Origin: Balneolales bacterium
GTDB taxonomy: Bacteria; Bacteroidota; Rhodothermia; Balneolales; Natronogracilivirgulaceae
Direction: 5' to 3'
Length of the DNA: 49,348 nt
Assembly (NCBI GenBank): GCA_007134845.1
Contig: SLKA01000058.1
Location: 1 to 49,348 of the forward strand
The translations under genes were made by a program, and so were the position numbers. Each line of letters begins with the position of its first letter. Within the stretch, counting starts at the first letter, position 1. This document shows positions 17,866 to 26,150 of the stretch, piece by piece. The notes beneath the pieces are model-generated. The model saw only the letters and a list, made by a program, of their open reading frames with translations, ran no database searches and had not been told where the DNA came from.

Positions 17866-17881
17866 ATTAGAATGTCTTAAT
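17866..17881 (-). repeat. 16-bp palindromic motif, copy A
   Basis: Minus strand reads ATTAAGACATTCTAAT, an imperfect palindrome. It differs by one base from copies B and E. It lies about 170 bases before the GT4 start codon. Possible transcription-factor operator; it lacks the GC stem and T run of a terminator. Confidence 0.5.
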
Positions 17882-17953
17882 GAAGGTATGCGTCTAAATG
17901 CACATTATCCCATCAATAGCGCACATTCAGGCAAACATATGAGCGGTTAAGAG

Positions 17954-17969
17954 ATTAGAAAGTCTTAAT
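17954..17969 (-). repeat. 16-bp palindromic motif, copy B
   Basis: Minus strand reads ATTAAGACTTTCTAAT, identical to the copy at 44834-44849. The identity extends to a flanking TCTC and to a CC(A/G)GGCAAAAT box a few bases before it on the minus strand. Both copies sit within 65 to 80 bases after a minus-strand stop codon and ahead of another operon. Confidence 0.6.
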
Positions 17970-18031
17970 ATCGCTTATTTTGCCTGGAAATAACGGCTTG
18001 TGCCGGCTTGTTAAGGGAAGCACTGGTGCGT

Positions 18032-19300
18032 TCAGGGTTGCAGCCACTTGCTTGTATAAATCAGATTTACCTTGTTTTTTACTTTGTCGTATACAATTTT
18101 TCTAAGTGGGAAAAGATAGGGAGTCAATGAGATGGCAAGAGTGATAATTTTGGCTCTGTGCCTCATGCCTGTTCCGTAGTTGGTAACTCCCCAGGCGAAC
18201 GCCATTATCATTCCCAGAAGCATCACGAGCATGGCCATGGCAGCCGGGTCCTTTCGAATCACTGGAAAAGATTTATATATACCGAAAAAGACAAGCAGAT
18301 AGAGCAGCCCGTCAAATAGTCCGACCAGATCCCAGGCGGATCCAATCATCCATGGGAAGGGTGCAAACAGGAAGTAGGCGCTGCGGATGGGTGTCTGCCA
18401 GAACACATCCGCCGGATTGGACGCGGTGAGTCCCTGCAGATAACTCGCCCTGCCGGCACGCCGGTCTCCCCCCCTCTCCTGAATCAGCTCTTCAACACCG
18501 AATTCACCGATGGCGCCTTCCCCGCCGATGGTGCTCAGCCCCCAACCGGTTGCATTCAGATAATACAGGCCCAACCCAACAACAAGAACAGCCACTGCAG
18601 AACTCAGGAACATCAGGATTCGTCCCTTGAGCAGAGAGGTGAGGATGAGCCAAAACTGATACACACCCAAACCCAGCAGTGCCATTAACGCACCCATATG
18701 AAACGCCGTACTCAACCCGAAGCCGACCACGGCAAGTGCGATATAGTGCGGTCTCCGTAATTTGATCCAGGACACATAATACATCAGTCCAAGACTGAGA
18801 AAATAGACCACAAACGCCTCCCGGATCGGGTTTTGAGCATATACGGCCAATATCGGGAAAACTGCGAGAATCATCGTGTTTTGAAGGGCAACTTTACGGG
18901 TCCAGAGCATCCGGGAGATGTGATAGGCATTGTAGAGCGTGAACACACCAGCCATGATGTTTATGGCACGGATGAGGGTGTGCTCATCGGTGCCGAACAG
19001 CGCGTAGACCGTCCCCATGAAATAGGCATACAGACCTGCGCCACCTGGCAGCGGCCAGGTAATCAAATCCGAGAATCCGATCATGGAAAACTCTATTGCC
19101 CTGCGCTGGAACCGGCTAGCGTCGGCCGCAGTCAGGTACGGCAGGCCGGAATAGATATAGGCATCTATGACCATGAGGGCCAGACGCACCGCAAGCGCAA
19201 TAAACAGCACTTTCCGGAGCTTCATGTCTTGACCCGTGAAGAGAAAGATCATCAGTACCGTTATCAGTACAAAAAACCAAGTAAGATAAAAGCCAGTCAA
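18032..19300 (-). CDS. Polytopic membrane protein, candidate O-antigen/capsule polymerase (Wzy-like)
   Basis: A 422-residue integral membrane protein with about ten hydrophobic helices, for example TWFFVLITVLMIFLF, LFIALAVRLALMVI, MFLSSAVAVLVVGLGLYYL and FGLLY-like segments. Motifs ADASRFQRRA, AQNPIREAFVVYFL and TNYGTGMRHRAKI recur in polysaccharide-cluster membrane proteins with GT-C or Wzy-like topology. One large periplasmic loop (GEGAIGEFGVEELIQERGGDRR) lies between helices. No Wzx or other Wzy is visible in the window, so it is the best polymerase candidate, by context only. Start is TTG with an AGGAG site 6 to 8 bases upstream. It closes the long run of genes that begins with wzc. Confidence 0.6.
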   Translation of the reverse strand: MTGFYLTWFFVLITVLMIFLFTGQDMKLRKVLFIALAVRLALMVIDAYIYSGLPYLTAADASRFQRRAIEFSMIGFSDLITWPLPGGAGLYAYFMGTVYALFGTDEHTLIRAINIMAGVFTLYNAYHISRMLWTRKVALQNTMILAVFPILAVYAQNPIREAFVVYFLSLGLMYYVSWIKLRRPHYIALAVVGFGLSTAFHMGALMALLGLGVYQFWLILTSLLKGRILMFLSSAVAVLVVGLGLYYLNATGWGLSTIGGEGAIGEFGVEELIQERGGDRRAGRASYLQGLTASNPADVFWQTPIRSAYFLFAPFPWMIGSAWDLVGLFDGLLYLLVFFGIYKSFPVIRKDPAAMAMLVMLLGMIMAFAWGVTNYGTGMRHRAKIITLAISLTPYLFPLRKIVYDKVKNKVNLIYTSKWLQP

Positions 19301-19313
19301 AAGTAACTCCTGA

Positions 19314-19454
19314 TTATTGGTTCGGGATAGTCATTATTCGCGACGATTCCGGTTTTATTTCTGTAATTGCATTCCAGACAATTATTACCTCTGCCTGCTC
19401 GAGCGGGACATCCCGGGAGGCTGCGGCATATTCCGTCCTTTTCTGTTCAGGCAT
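19314..19454 (-). CDS. Possible small ORF (46 aa) between NTPase and Wzy-like genes
   Basis: An ATG 5 bases past the stop of the P-loop gene opens a 46-codon frame without recognisable relatives. It begins PEQKRTEYAAASRD and ends SRIMTIPNQ, with a hydrophobic VIIVWNAI centre. Its stop falls just before the AGGAG site of the next gene, an operon-like spacing. Codon choice looks like that of neighbours. It may be a real small protein or a decayed remnant. Confidence 0.25.
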   Translation of the reverse strand: MPEQKRTEYAAASRDVPLEQAEVIIVWNAITEIKPESSRIMTIPNQ

Positions 19455-19458
19455 ATCA

Positions 19459-20016
19459 TCAATAGTTCTCGATGACTTTGGAATTCAGCTTTTCCTGAAT
19501 GAACTCATAGCTCACTTCCCACCGGCCGAGCCGCTTCTTTGTTTCGGTCTCATCCAGTTTCTTTGCAAAATGGGATTTGCTGCGGGTATGAAGCCGGTGA
19601 AGTACAATATTCACCGGACAACGCAGGTAGATCGTTTCGTCGTAAACTTTCTTCATGCGCTGCAACAGCTTATCAATATCATGCCTGTTTTTTTCCCACT
19701 CTTCATCAGTGCTTTTATACAAGAGGCGGCTCAGATTGTAGATCGGACCCTGATCATATATCATCTTTTCTTTACTATTATCACCCAAAAGTTCAGCTGC
19801 ATTCATCTTGTAAAAGATAAAGAACACTATTTTGCGTCTTTTTTTGTCCCGGAAACGAATAGAAAGCCTTAAGAAAGGCAGCAGGTCTTTGGTCAGAAGG
19901 CGCAGCAGCACCCTGAGTTTCAAAAGCAATGAGACCTTGACTTTCACCATGTTGCTATTGTCGATCACATACGTGGACTTTCCTGCTCCTGCGATACCGT
20001 AGACTTCGATGATCAC
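19459..20016 (-). CDS. P-loop NTPase/kinase-like protein (small, 185 aa)
   Basis: Small cytoplasmic P-loop protein with Walker A GIAGAGKST at residues 7-15 and a middle YDQGPIYNLSRLLY segment. The later ETIYLRCPVNIVLHRLHTRSKS resembles the lid/arginine region of dTMP-kinase-like and sugar-kinase-like proteins. Start is GTG; upstream in frame comes the stop of the preceding GT4 gene, ten bases away. Such kinases in glycan clusters often phosphorylate sugars or alditols, or act in substituent activation; nothing identifies the substrate here. Together with the second P-loop gene at 21197 it brackets a GT4 gene. The two NTPases are not obviously paralogous beyond the P-loop. Confidence 0.55.
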   Translation of the reverse strand: MIIEVYGIAGAGKSTYVIDNSNMVKVKVSLLLKLRVLLRLLTKDLLPFLRLSIRFRDKKRRKIVFFIFYKMNAAELLGDNSKEKMIYDQGPIYNLSRLLYKSTDEEWEKNRHDIDKLLQRMKKVYDETIYLRCPVNIVLHRLHTRSKSHFAKKLDETETKKRLGRWEVSYEFIQEKLNSKVIENY

Positions 20017-20025
20017 TTTTGTTAA

Positions 20026-21174
20026 TTATGAATGCTGACGTTTCTGTTGCACTTCCTCAAAGAACCGGAGGTATTTTCCAGCCAGATCGGACAAATTGAA
20101 ATTTCTGATGATATGCTTCCTGCCTTCCCGGCCCATTTGGGCCGCTTTTTTTTCATCCAGGAGCAGTTCTGTGATCTTTTCGGTCTGGTCGTTCTGGTCA
20201 TTGAGGTCGCACAGGTAGCCTGTCTTGCCATTGATCACCGCCATGCCCACATCACCGGCACGGGTGGTGACCACGGGTCGCTCCAGATAGAGCGATTCCA
20301 GCGCAATGCCGGGAACACCTTCGGTATCACTGGATATATAAAGCAGATCGCAGCCTGTGATAAAAGGCTGCACCTTTTCCTGGTATCCGAAAAAGCGGAC
20401 CCTGTCCGAGAGACCCAGTTCCTCCACCAGCGCTTCGGTCTCCGCCCGCAGCCTGCCGTCACCCACCATCCATGCCACGGCATCGGGCACCCGTTCCAGC
20501 ACCATCCGGAAAACCCTGACGAACCGGTCGGGCCGTTTCTGTTTCGTGATGTTCCCCAAAAACAGGATCACTTTCGCTGCGGGATCGGCATCCAGTGCGA
20601 TCCGGGCATCCGTTTTCGTATCCTGGTCGCCGAATTCATCGAAATTGAACGCCCGGGGTATGGCTGTTCCGGGTCCGTCATAGCCGTACAGGTCACGATA
20701 CTCCTGCAGCGCCTTGTCACCCACACCCACAGCACCATCCATCTGCGGCGTTGCTACATTTCTGCTGTACCATTGACGAATTTTCGAGGTATTCCAGTAC
20801 ACCACACTATCGATGATGCGGACTATGAAAGACGCTCTGCCCCGGTAGTACCAGCGCTTCGCAGCCGCGCCATATTTCACAGCCCGGCCGCCATTCAGTA
20901 GCACCACATCCGGATCGAACTTGCTGATCTGTGCCGCCAGTTTCCGGCACAGCTGCGGCTGGACCGAAGGGAACAGTTCAAACGGGTGATCCATGCGGCC
21001 CTGAAGCAGTACATCATGTACATCAAACGGCAGCTCCGAGGTCTCCTCTCCCGGATGATACAAAAACACACGCCTGCATGCATGGCCGTTCGCATTCAGA
21101 TAATCCTTGAAATGCTGCCCGAACATCTGGGCTCCCCTCCGAATCGGTTTATTATCAACTATAAGCAGGTTCAT
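20026..21174 (-). CDS. Glycosyltransferase family 4
   Basis: GT-B type retaining glycosyltransferase of 382 residues. The N-terminal half has KPIRRGAQMFGQHFKDYL and DVVLLNGGRAVKYGAAAKRW, consistent with the acceptor domain. The C-terminal half has VILFLGNITKQKRPDRFVR, AWMVGDGRLRAETEALV and LYISSDTEGVPGIALESL with the donor-binding E-x7-E. RPVVTTRAGDVGMAV follows. It should add one sugar of the repeat unit from a nucleotide-sugar donor at the cytoplasmic face. ATG start. It lies 22 bases after a P-loop gene and 9 bases before the next gene, all in one transcription unit. Donor and linkage cannot be predicted. Confidence 0.85.
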   Translation of the reverse strand: MNLLIVDNKPIRRGAQMFGQHFKDYLNANGHACRRVFLYHPGEETSELPFDVHDVLLQGRMDHPFELFPSVQPQLCRKLAAQISKFDPDVVLLNGGRAVKYGAAAKRWYYRGRASFIVRIIDSVVYWNTSKIRQWYSRNVATPQMDGAVGVGDKALQEYRDLYGYDGPGTAIPRAFNFDEFGDQDTKTDARIALDADPAAKVILFLGNITKQKRPDRFVRVFRMVLERVPDAVAWMVGDGRLRAETEALVEELGLSDRVRFFGYQEKVQPFITGCDLLYISSDTEGVPGIALESLYLERPVVTTRAGDVGMAVINGKTGYLCDLNDQNDQTEKITELLLDEKKAAQMGREGRKHIIRNFNLSDLAGKYLRFFEEVQQKRQHS

Positions 21175-21196
21175 AGATGCATTCCGGTTCGGAAAT

Positions 21197-21892
21197 TCAC
21201 TTGATTAATGTCCATTTTTGTTTGCTGTCCCCCGACGGTTTTACATAGATCACATCGATGGGTTTGCCAATCGCCCCTTTGTTCGCCAGGTAATTCTCGA
21301 ATTTCCGGTACCATCCTTCCACCCAACCTTCCTCCTGATATTTAAAATAGAGGATTTTATTGAAGTCCGTTACCGACCCCCTGCCTGACGGAAACAGCAG
21401 TTTTTTGAGCATATTGCGCGGTCCGGCCGGTATTTTATGAAACAGGCGGGTCACGTAGCTTCTCATTTGCAGACTTCTTGCATCGTCATTCACCTCTCCA
21501 CCCTCCAGCTCGCCTTGTTTCAGCTGTTTGAGCAGTACCTCTCTTTCAGGTTTTATGATTAAAACCGTTACCCTGTTGGCACAGTTGATAATCTGGTCAA
21601 TGTTATCCAGCTCATACCCTTTCAGAATCTTCTTGAATGGCCGCATAAAATCATAGTGCATGACCATGCCTTTCAATGGCTTATCTTTTCTAGTATTTAA
21701 TTTTTCTACAAATTCTCTGGTGAATGTGTTCATGGAGGGCACATTGGGCCACTCATGCACGCCATCGGGCAGCAGTTTTCCTGTTTCCTGGTCAACTTCA
21801 CGAGCATGGATTGCTTTGAGGAGCGTTGTTTTCCCTGATGAGGTTGGTCCGGTTACAATGATGAGATGATCAATATATAATTCGTTCAGCAT
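21197..21892 (-). CDS. P-loop NTPase/kinase-like protein (231 aa)
   Basis: Cytoplasmic protein with a clear Walker A (GPTSSGKTTL, residues 14-23 counted from the ATG at 21892), then HEWPNVPSMNTFTREF and a hydrophobic strand VTVLIIKPEREVLLKQL. The C-terminal part is aromatic (YFKYQEEGWVEGWYRKFENYL). I chose the internal ATG because an AGGA site precedes it by five to six bases and the longer frame would enter the upstream gene. Sequence does not tell whether it is a kinase or a sulfotransferase-like PAPS enzyme. It follows the NT/NDK-like fusion gene by seven bases. In this context it may phosphorylate or activate a substituent attached by LicD or the glycosyltransferases; that is inference. 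Confidence 0.55.
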   Translation of the reverse strand: MLNELYIDHLIIVTGPTSSGKTTLLKAIHAREVDQETGKLLPDGVHEWPNVPSMNTFTREFVEKLNTRKDKPLKGMVMHYDFMRPFKKILKGYELDNIDQIINCANRVTVLIIKPEREVLLKQLKQGELEGGEVNDDARSLQMRSYVTRLFHKIPAGPRNMLKKLLFPSGRGSVTDFNKILYFKYQEEGWVEGWYRKFENYLANKGAIGKPIDVIYVKPSGDSKQKWTLIK

Positions 21893-21899
21893 GTTTTTC

Positions 21900-23150
21900 C
21901 TATTTAACTGAGTGTTCCTTGTAAATAAGCTCATTGATTTCCGGCGTGATATCCGGAACCACTACGCCAATGTACTCCCAGGCCTCTTTCGCGTTGTCGG
22001 TGGCATGAAGCACCGAACAGTGCTGATCCTTGTTCCTCAGGCTGTCGTTGAACTGGTTTCGAAGACCGGTTTTTGCCCAGTAGAGCCTTGCGTTATCCAG
22101 CAGGGGATATTTTTCTGCAAGATAGGCCGGAACCGGTTCGGGTTGACGATCAAGGGCAATCACCATCATAACCGGATCACCGCCGGAGGCCGGATGGGTT
22201 CCCCTGTCCCAATTCCCGCCACGAATATTTTTTTTTGCGGACGATTTTGTCTTGCCTTCAAGTTTAATCACCTGCAGGATCTCGAATCCCTTTTCTTCAA
22301 TGGAAGAAAGAAAAGCACTTACGTATCCTTTTAGTGCTGCTTGCTCCCGGATGATAAAACATGCCAGACCTTTTTCCCTGTCAGGCAAAGGATCTTCCCC
22401 GGCAAAGAAGTGATCGAACACCCAGGGGTTGTGCTTCACAGAGCGGCTGAGCATATCGCGTGGCGGCTGCCACCCTTTTTCGGTGAGGTACTGATTGAGC
22501 CCCTCAAGGGTGCATTCTTTGCCGGGCAGATGTTTACCGGCCAACTCATAAACCGTTGCGGCTGCGACTTCAGAAGCTGCAGCACGTTTTTTCTTGGATT
22601 TTGATCTTGCGCCACTGTTGCCAACGTTGTCATTTGGATCATTTATCGATGGTATACCGGACCGGTAGCCAGAGTGGTATACTGTGCGGTAGGCAAGCGA
22701 GAGAAAGCGATGCCCGTCAGCGGGAACACGGAAATGCCTGTCACTGGTCTGCGAATGAGCCAGAATTTCTTTTGAAAGCATTGGTGGGAATAGTGGCATA
22801 TTCTTGTATGATGAACCGGGAAGACCCGAAATGCTGTACATGTCGCAGATGATCCCTTCATCCCCTTCGATCAGCAGGTTGCGGACGGTCTCCGCATCGT
22901 CGTCACCGACCAGCAATTCAATGCCCTTACCGGCATCACTGTCTGGATGCTGTTCATACCAGTTTAGTACCACATAATTGACCGATGCTTCCTCCAGTGA
23001 CTGAAAAAACATCTTTTTTGTCATGCCCGGGGGTATTCTGAGATGATTTGTATCGGTGCGGGCGCCGAATAATTTTCGACGTAATTGAATTAGCCTCAGG
23101 TAAATGGACGGCAGATACCTCTTAAACCATTTTTTGATCCGGTTTGCCAT
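21900..23150 (-). CDS. Fusion of nucleotidyltransferase-like and NDK-like domains
   Basis: A 416-residue protein with an unusual build. The N-terminal half has YVVLNWYEQHP and IELLVGDDDAETVRNLL (about 59-93), which resembles a nucleotidyltransferase-like segment, followed by HRFLSLAYRTVYHSG. A polar lysine-rich linker spans about 168-198. The C-terminal half (about 263-395) follows the nucleoside-diphosphate-kinase pattern: FIIREQAALKGYVSAFL, IEEKGFEIL, and a final CSVLHATDNAKEAWEYI. In that last segment H382 lines up with the phosphorylated His of the NDK motif HGSDS. Its ATG overlaps the TAA of licD (TAATG), so the two proteins are made together. A role in nucleotide recycling or phosphonate/phosphate transfer is plausible but unproven. 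Confidence 0.55.
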   Translation of the reverse strand: MANRIKKWFKRYLPSIYLRLIQLRRKLFGARTDTNHLRIPPGMTKKMFFQSLEEASVNYVVLNWYEQHPDSDAGKGIELLVGDDDAETVRNLLIEGDEGIICDMYSISGLPGSSYKNMPLFPPMLSKEILAHSQTSDRHFRVPADGHRFLSLAYRTVYHSGYRSGIPSINDPNDNVGNSGARSKSKKKRAAASEVAAATVYELAGKHLPGKECTLEGLNQYLTEKGWQPPRDMLSRSVKHNPWVFDHFFAGEDPLPDREKGLACFIIREQAALKGYVSAFLSSIEEKGFEILQVIKLEGKTKSSAKKNIRGGNWDRGTHPASGGDPVMMVIALDRQPEPVPAYLAEKYPLLDNARLYWAKTGLRNQFNDSLRNKDQHCSVLHATDNAKEAWEYIGVVVPDITPEINELIYKEHSVK

Positions 23151-23848
23151 TATTTTTCGTTGCTGATCACTCCTCCATCTTCGGTAGTGTAGTCCCAATC
23201 TTTTTTTGGTACGTGCCAGTCCGTACCGTACTTGTACTCGATGTACCTATCGGGTTCCCTGTATATCAAGATGGTGTCAAAATCATCCAGAAGCGGCACC
23301 TTGTCCATCCCGAACTGCCACTCCGGACACTCCATATCTATCGTTTTCATGAAATAGCTGCGATAGAACCATGAGATGGTATTGGTGAACATCCAGACCA
23401 TCAGCCTGATGCTGCTTTTTGGGGATCGTCGTACCAGTCCCAGGGATTCCTTGATTGTCTTTTCAAAAATCTTACCGAAGACGTTCTGATGCTCGAAATC
23501 GGAATAGGATTTCAACATATGGCCATTTTTCCGGTATATGAATGTCAGATCAATTTTCCGTGTCTTTAAACTGCTATCAAGCGTTTTGATGGTGTATCCG
23601 AATTTAGAAGTGAGCACCACATACCCCCTGGCCAGCAGCCGGCGGGCATCACGCAGCGTGATTTTTGGCCTGTCCTCTTGCATGCAGGAGAGGTCGATGT
23701 CATTATCCCATTCGATCAGCTGCTTGTCCCGCACCAGTCCAAGCAGAGTCCCCTGATCCACCCACGCTTCACGGTCTTTTAATATGACCGTGTCAGTAAG
23801 ACGAAGCAACTTCATATCAGGGTCGTCTATCTGAAAATCATGTTTCAT
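23150..23848 (-). CDS. licD: LicD-family phospho/phosphono-substituent transferase
   Basis: LicD proteins transfer choline-phosphate, ethanolamine-phosphate or related groups from a CDP/CMP carrier to a sugar of a surface glycan. The diagnostic stretch at residues 31-53 (DQGTLLGLVRDKQ followed by EWDNDIDL) contains the metal-binding D-x-D, and a KIDLTFIYRK strand follows. At 232 residues it is in the usual range. I chose the ATG at 23848, which falls just inside the end of the preceding alcohol dehydrogenase gene region, rather than the longer frame. Its neighbours make phosphonoacetaldehyde and its alcohol. The PEP-mutase protein carries a cytidylyltransferase, so the likely substrate is CMP-hydroxyethylphosphonate. 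This is inference from gene context; the acceptor sugar is unknown. Confidence 0.75.
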   Translation of the reverse strand: MKHDFQIDDPDMKLLRLTDTVILKDREAWVDQGTLLGLVRDKQLIEWDNDIDLSCMQEDRPKITLRDARRLLARGYVVLTSKFGYTIKTLDSSLKTRKIDLTFIYRKNGHMLKSYSDFEHQNVFGKIFEKTIKESLGLVRRSPKSSIRLMVWMFTNTISWFYRSYFMKTIDMECPEWQFGMDKVPLLDDFDTILIYREPDRYIEYKYGTDWHVPKKDWDYTTEDGGVISNEK

Positions 23849-23856
23849 ATTGTTCT

Positions 23857-24984
23857 TCAACGGGTGTTTTGAATTCTGGACCAATATACATCTAATAGTT
23901 CTTTGTTACTGATTTTTTTAGGGTTATTGGCCATGCGCTCTTCGTTGACGCTGGCGAGATATGCTTCCAGCTCTTCCCGGCTAGTAATCCCTGCCTCGAG
24001 AATATCCATCCTGAGACCGAGATTTTTTTTCAGATCGGATATGCTCCGGGTCAGTTCCTGGATGTCCTGAACATTGAAAAGGGAGAAATAGTCCTGCCGA
24101 ATCACTTCCGGGATGGCGGGCAGGTTCAGTTCAATAAAAATCTCCATATTCATCGCAACAGCTTCTCCATGCGGAATGCCCTTATGGTCGGTCAGGTAGT
24201 ATGACATGGCATGGAGGCCGGTTGTCTTCGAGATATTGATGGCCTTGCCGGCATAAAATGCTCCGAGTGCCATGGCCCTCCGGCTCCGATGGCCGGGCTG
24301 CCGGCAGGCCTGTTCGATGTGGGGAAGAATAAGGGTGATGGCGTGCCGGGCTAACTCACGGCTTTCGTCTGTGGCGTTGCGCGCCCAGAGTGACTCCATA
24401 GCCTGACAAAGTGCGTCGATGCCGCTGGCCGCCGTCTGATCCGGCGGCATGGTGCTTACAAGCTCAGGATCAATGATCACCCAGGCGGGCTGCATCTGCG
24501 GTGAGACCAGGGAGTACTTGGAGCCTCCGCGATACATCACTGCAAAATGGGTCGCCTCGCTCCCCGACCCGGAAGTGGTCGGGATGGCGACTATCGGTGC
24601 GGTGACGCTAAGTCCGGTCATATCCGGAAATCCGTTTTCCAGCGCATCGCGGTTGTCCAGGTAGATGGCCATAAGCTTCGCGAAATCAATGACACTTCCC
24701 CCGCCGATGGCAATGACCATGTCGGCTTTTGCTCCCTGGAGCCGGTCAATCGCCGCAACGAGTTCATCATACGACGGGTTGGTGCCGAAGCCGGAGTAAC
24801 GGGTGACGGTGATTCTTGCAGCGAGCGCATCGAAATACATCCTGGCAGGCAGGCGATCATAGGAAGTTCTGCCGGTGAACAGCAGCACCGAACGGATCTG
24901 CTCTTTTTCCAGGATTTGGTCCAGTGCGATCCTGAAATCCGTGTCGATGTATTCCTTTACGATATGTTCTTTCACACTGCTCAT
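23857..24984 (-). CDS. Iron-type alcohol dehydrogenase, probable phosphonoacetaldehyde reductase
   Basis: Group III (Fe/Zn-type) alcohol dehydrogenase of 375 residues. The cofactor loop IGGGSVIDFAK is at about 93-103, IPTTSGSGSE in the middle, then the metal-site segment. Ligands appear to be D190, H258 (TGLHAM) and H272 (GIPHGEAVA). The usual histidine four residues after the Asp is replaced by Gln in DALCQAMESLW. From memory, that DALCQA form is typical of PhpC-like phosphonoacetaldehyde reductases. The expected reaction is NAD(P)H reduction of phosphonoacetaldehyde to 2-hydroxyethylphosphonate. The ATG overlaps the TGA of the phosphonopyruvate decarboxylase gene (ATGA), which fits consecutive steps of one pathway. 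Confidence 0.82.
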   Translation of the reverse strand: MSSVKEHIVKEYIDTDFRIALDQILEKEQIRSVLLFTGRTSYDRLPARMYFDALAARITVTRYSGFGTNPSYDELVAAIDRLQGAKADMVIAIGGGSVIDFAKLMAIYLDNRDALENGFPDMTGLSVTAPIVAIPTTSGSGSEATHFAVMYRGGSKYSLVSPQMQPAWVIIDPELVSTMPPDQTAASGIDALCQAMESLWARNATDESRELARHAITLILPHIEQACRQPGHRSRRAMALGAFYAGKAINISKTTGLHAMSYYLTDHKGIPHGEAVAMNMEIFIELNLPAIPEVIRQDYFSLFNVQDIQELTRSISDLKKNLGLRMDILEAGITSREELEAYLASVNEERMANNPKKISNKELLDVYWSRIQNTR

Positions 24985-26150
24985 TTTACTGCTTCTGTCT
25001 GATTGCCAAGGTGACTCATCATGTCGGTTTTATTCTGGGCGGGGGTCCGGGTCGGGCGTCCCAGGTCCTTGCGCGCTCCTTTTGCGACACGCACTTCGAG
25101 GAGTACAGGCCCGTCGGTACGGGCAAGCCATGTCAGGCTTTGCTTCAGTTCTCCGGCATCCGAAACCCTGCGCGCATCACGATAGCCGCACGCCCTGGCA
25201 ATGGCGGGCAAATCGATCGCAAACCCGACGGTGGGCTGTCCGCCAACAGAATCGTGGGCGCCGTTATTGACCACGATGTGCTTAAAATTGGCCGGTGCAT
25301 TGTTGGCGATGATGGCAAGCGATCCCATATGCATGATAAGCGCTCCGTCGCCATCCACGCAGTATACGCTGCGTCCGGGCTGCCCCAGCGCCAAGCCGAG
25401 TGCGATTTGAGAGCAGTGTCCCATCGATCCGACTGTCAGAAAGTCCCGGTGGTGGCCCATGTTCTCCCGTGCGCGGATCTCAAATATTTCACGCGAAGGC
25501 ATGCCGGTGGTCGATACCACAACATCGTCGTCACCCAGTGCGTGCACAATTTCTTCGAGGGCTTTTTCCCGCGGCATGAGCTGAGCTGTTATAGCCGGTT
25601 TGTGGACAGAGCGGTCTTCATTTTGTACCGGAACCCATTTTTCAAATGTTCCTTTTTGCACGACCAGCGCAACCGGCCGGCTTTCGTCCCTGGCCTGACC
25701 GATCAGCCGGCGTATCACCGGAGCATAATCCCGTGTATCGGCGCTAATCACCTCATAAGGCATTTCCATGGCATCGAGTAGATCGTTCTGAACCCGGCCC
25801 TGTTTCACATGCTGAGGTTCATCTTTTACTCCGGGCTCCCCGCGCCATCCGATCATCAGAAGCATGGGGATGCTGTACACTTCCCGATCAGCGATGGAGA
25901 GCAGCGGATTGATGGTATTTCCCAGACCGGAATTCTGCATATAGACCAAGGCCATCTCCCCAGTGGCGATATGGTGTCCGGTCGCCAACGCTACAGCCGC
26001 ACCTTCATTGGCAGTGATAATATGCCGGCGGGCATCCACGCTTGCGGTGATGCATGCGCATATCTCCTTGAGCAGCGAATCGGGCACACCGGTAAACAGG
26101 CTGATGCCCTCCTGCTGCAGTGATTTCAGAAATTGTTCGTTGGATATCAT
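24981..26150 (-). CDS. ppd: Phosphonopyruvate decarboxylase
   Basis: Thiamine-diphosphate enzyme that decarboxylates phosphonopyruvate to phosphonoacetaldehyde, pulling the unfavourable PEP mutase reaction forward. Family features: an N-terminal FTGVPDSLLK, ITANEGAAVALATGHH with the conserved Glu49, YMQNSGLGNTINPLLS and MLLMIGWRGEPG. A C-terminal ThDP/Mg motif starts VDGDGALIMHMGSLA (GDG at 267-269) and ends with NN at 295-296. VNNGAHDSVGGQPT follows. At 389 residues it is the normal length for these dedicated enzymes, shorter than acetolactate synthases. Its start overlaps the stop of the HpcH aldolase gene, and its stop overlaps the reductase start. PEP mutase is eight genes upstream in the same run. 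Confidence 0.92.
   Translation of the reverse strand: MISNEQFLKSLQQEGISLFTGVPDSLLKEICACITASVDARRHIITANEGAAVALATGHHIATGEMALVYMQNSGLGNTINPLLSIADREVYSIPMLLMIGWRGEPGVKDEPQHVKQGRVQNDLLDAMEMPYEVISADTRDYAPVIRRLIGQARDESRPVALVVQKGTFEKWVPVQNEDRSVHKPAITAQLMPREKALEEIVHALGDDDVVVSTTGMPSREIFEIRARENMGHHRDFLTVGSMGHCSQIALGLALGQPGRSVYCVDGDGALIMHMGSLAIIANNAPANFKHIVVNNGAHDSVGGQPTVGFAIDLPAIARACGYRDARRVSDAGELKQSLTWLARTDGPVLLEVRVAKGARKDLGRPTRTPAQNKTDMMSHLGNQTEAVK

Larger units (their letters stand above)
17699..18031. other. Intergenic gap with two palindromic motifs (presumed control region)
   Basis: 333 bases separating the long biosynthesis run from the shorter GT4-headed operon. No ORF is credible. It holds two copies of the ATTAAGA...TCTAAT motif (17866-17881 and 17954-17969), listed separately. 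On the minus strand a CCAGGCAAAAT box precedes the motif nearer to the upstream gene, an arrangement repeated at 44834. The gap should contain the promoter of the GT4 operon, but I could not assign one with confidence. Confidence 0.45.

Noticed and set aside
17954-17969. Palindromic motif as a transcription terminator
   Set aside because: The stem is AT-rich and short with no T run, so it would not end transcription efficiently.
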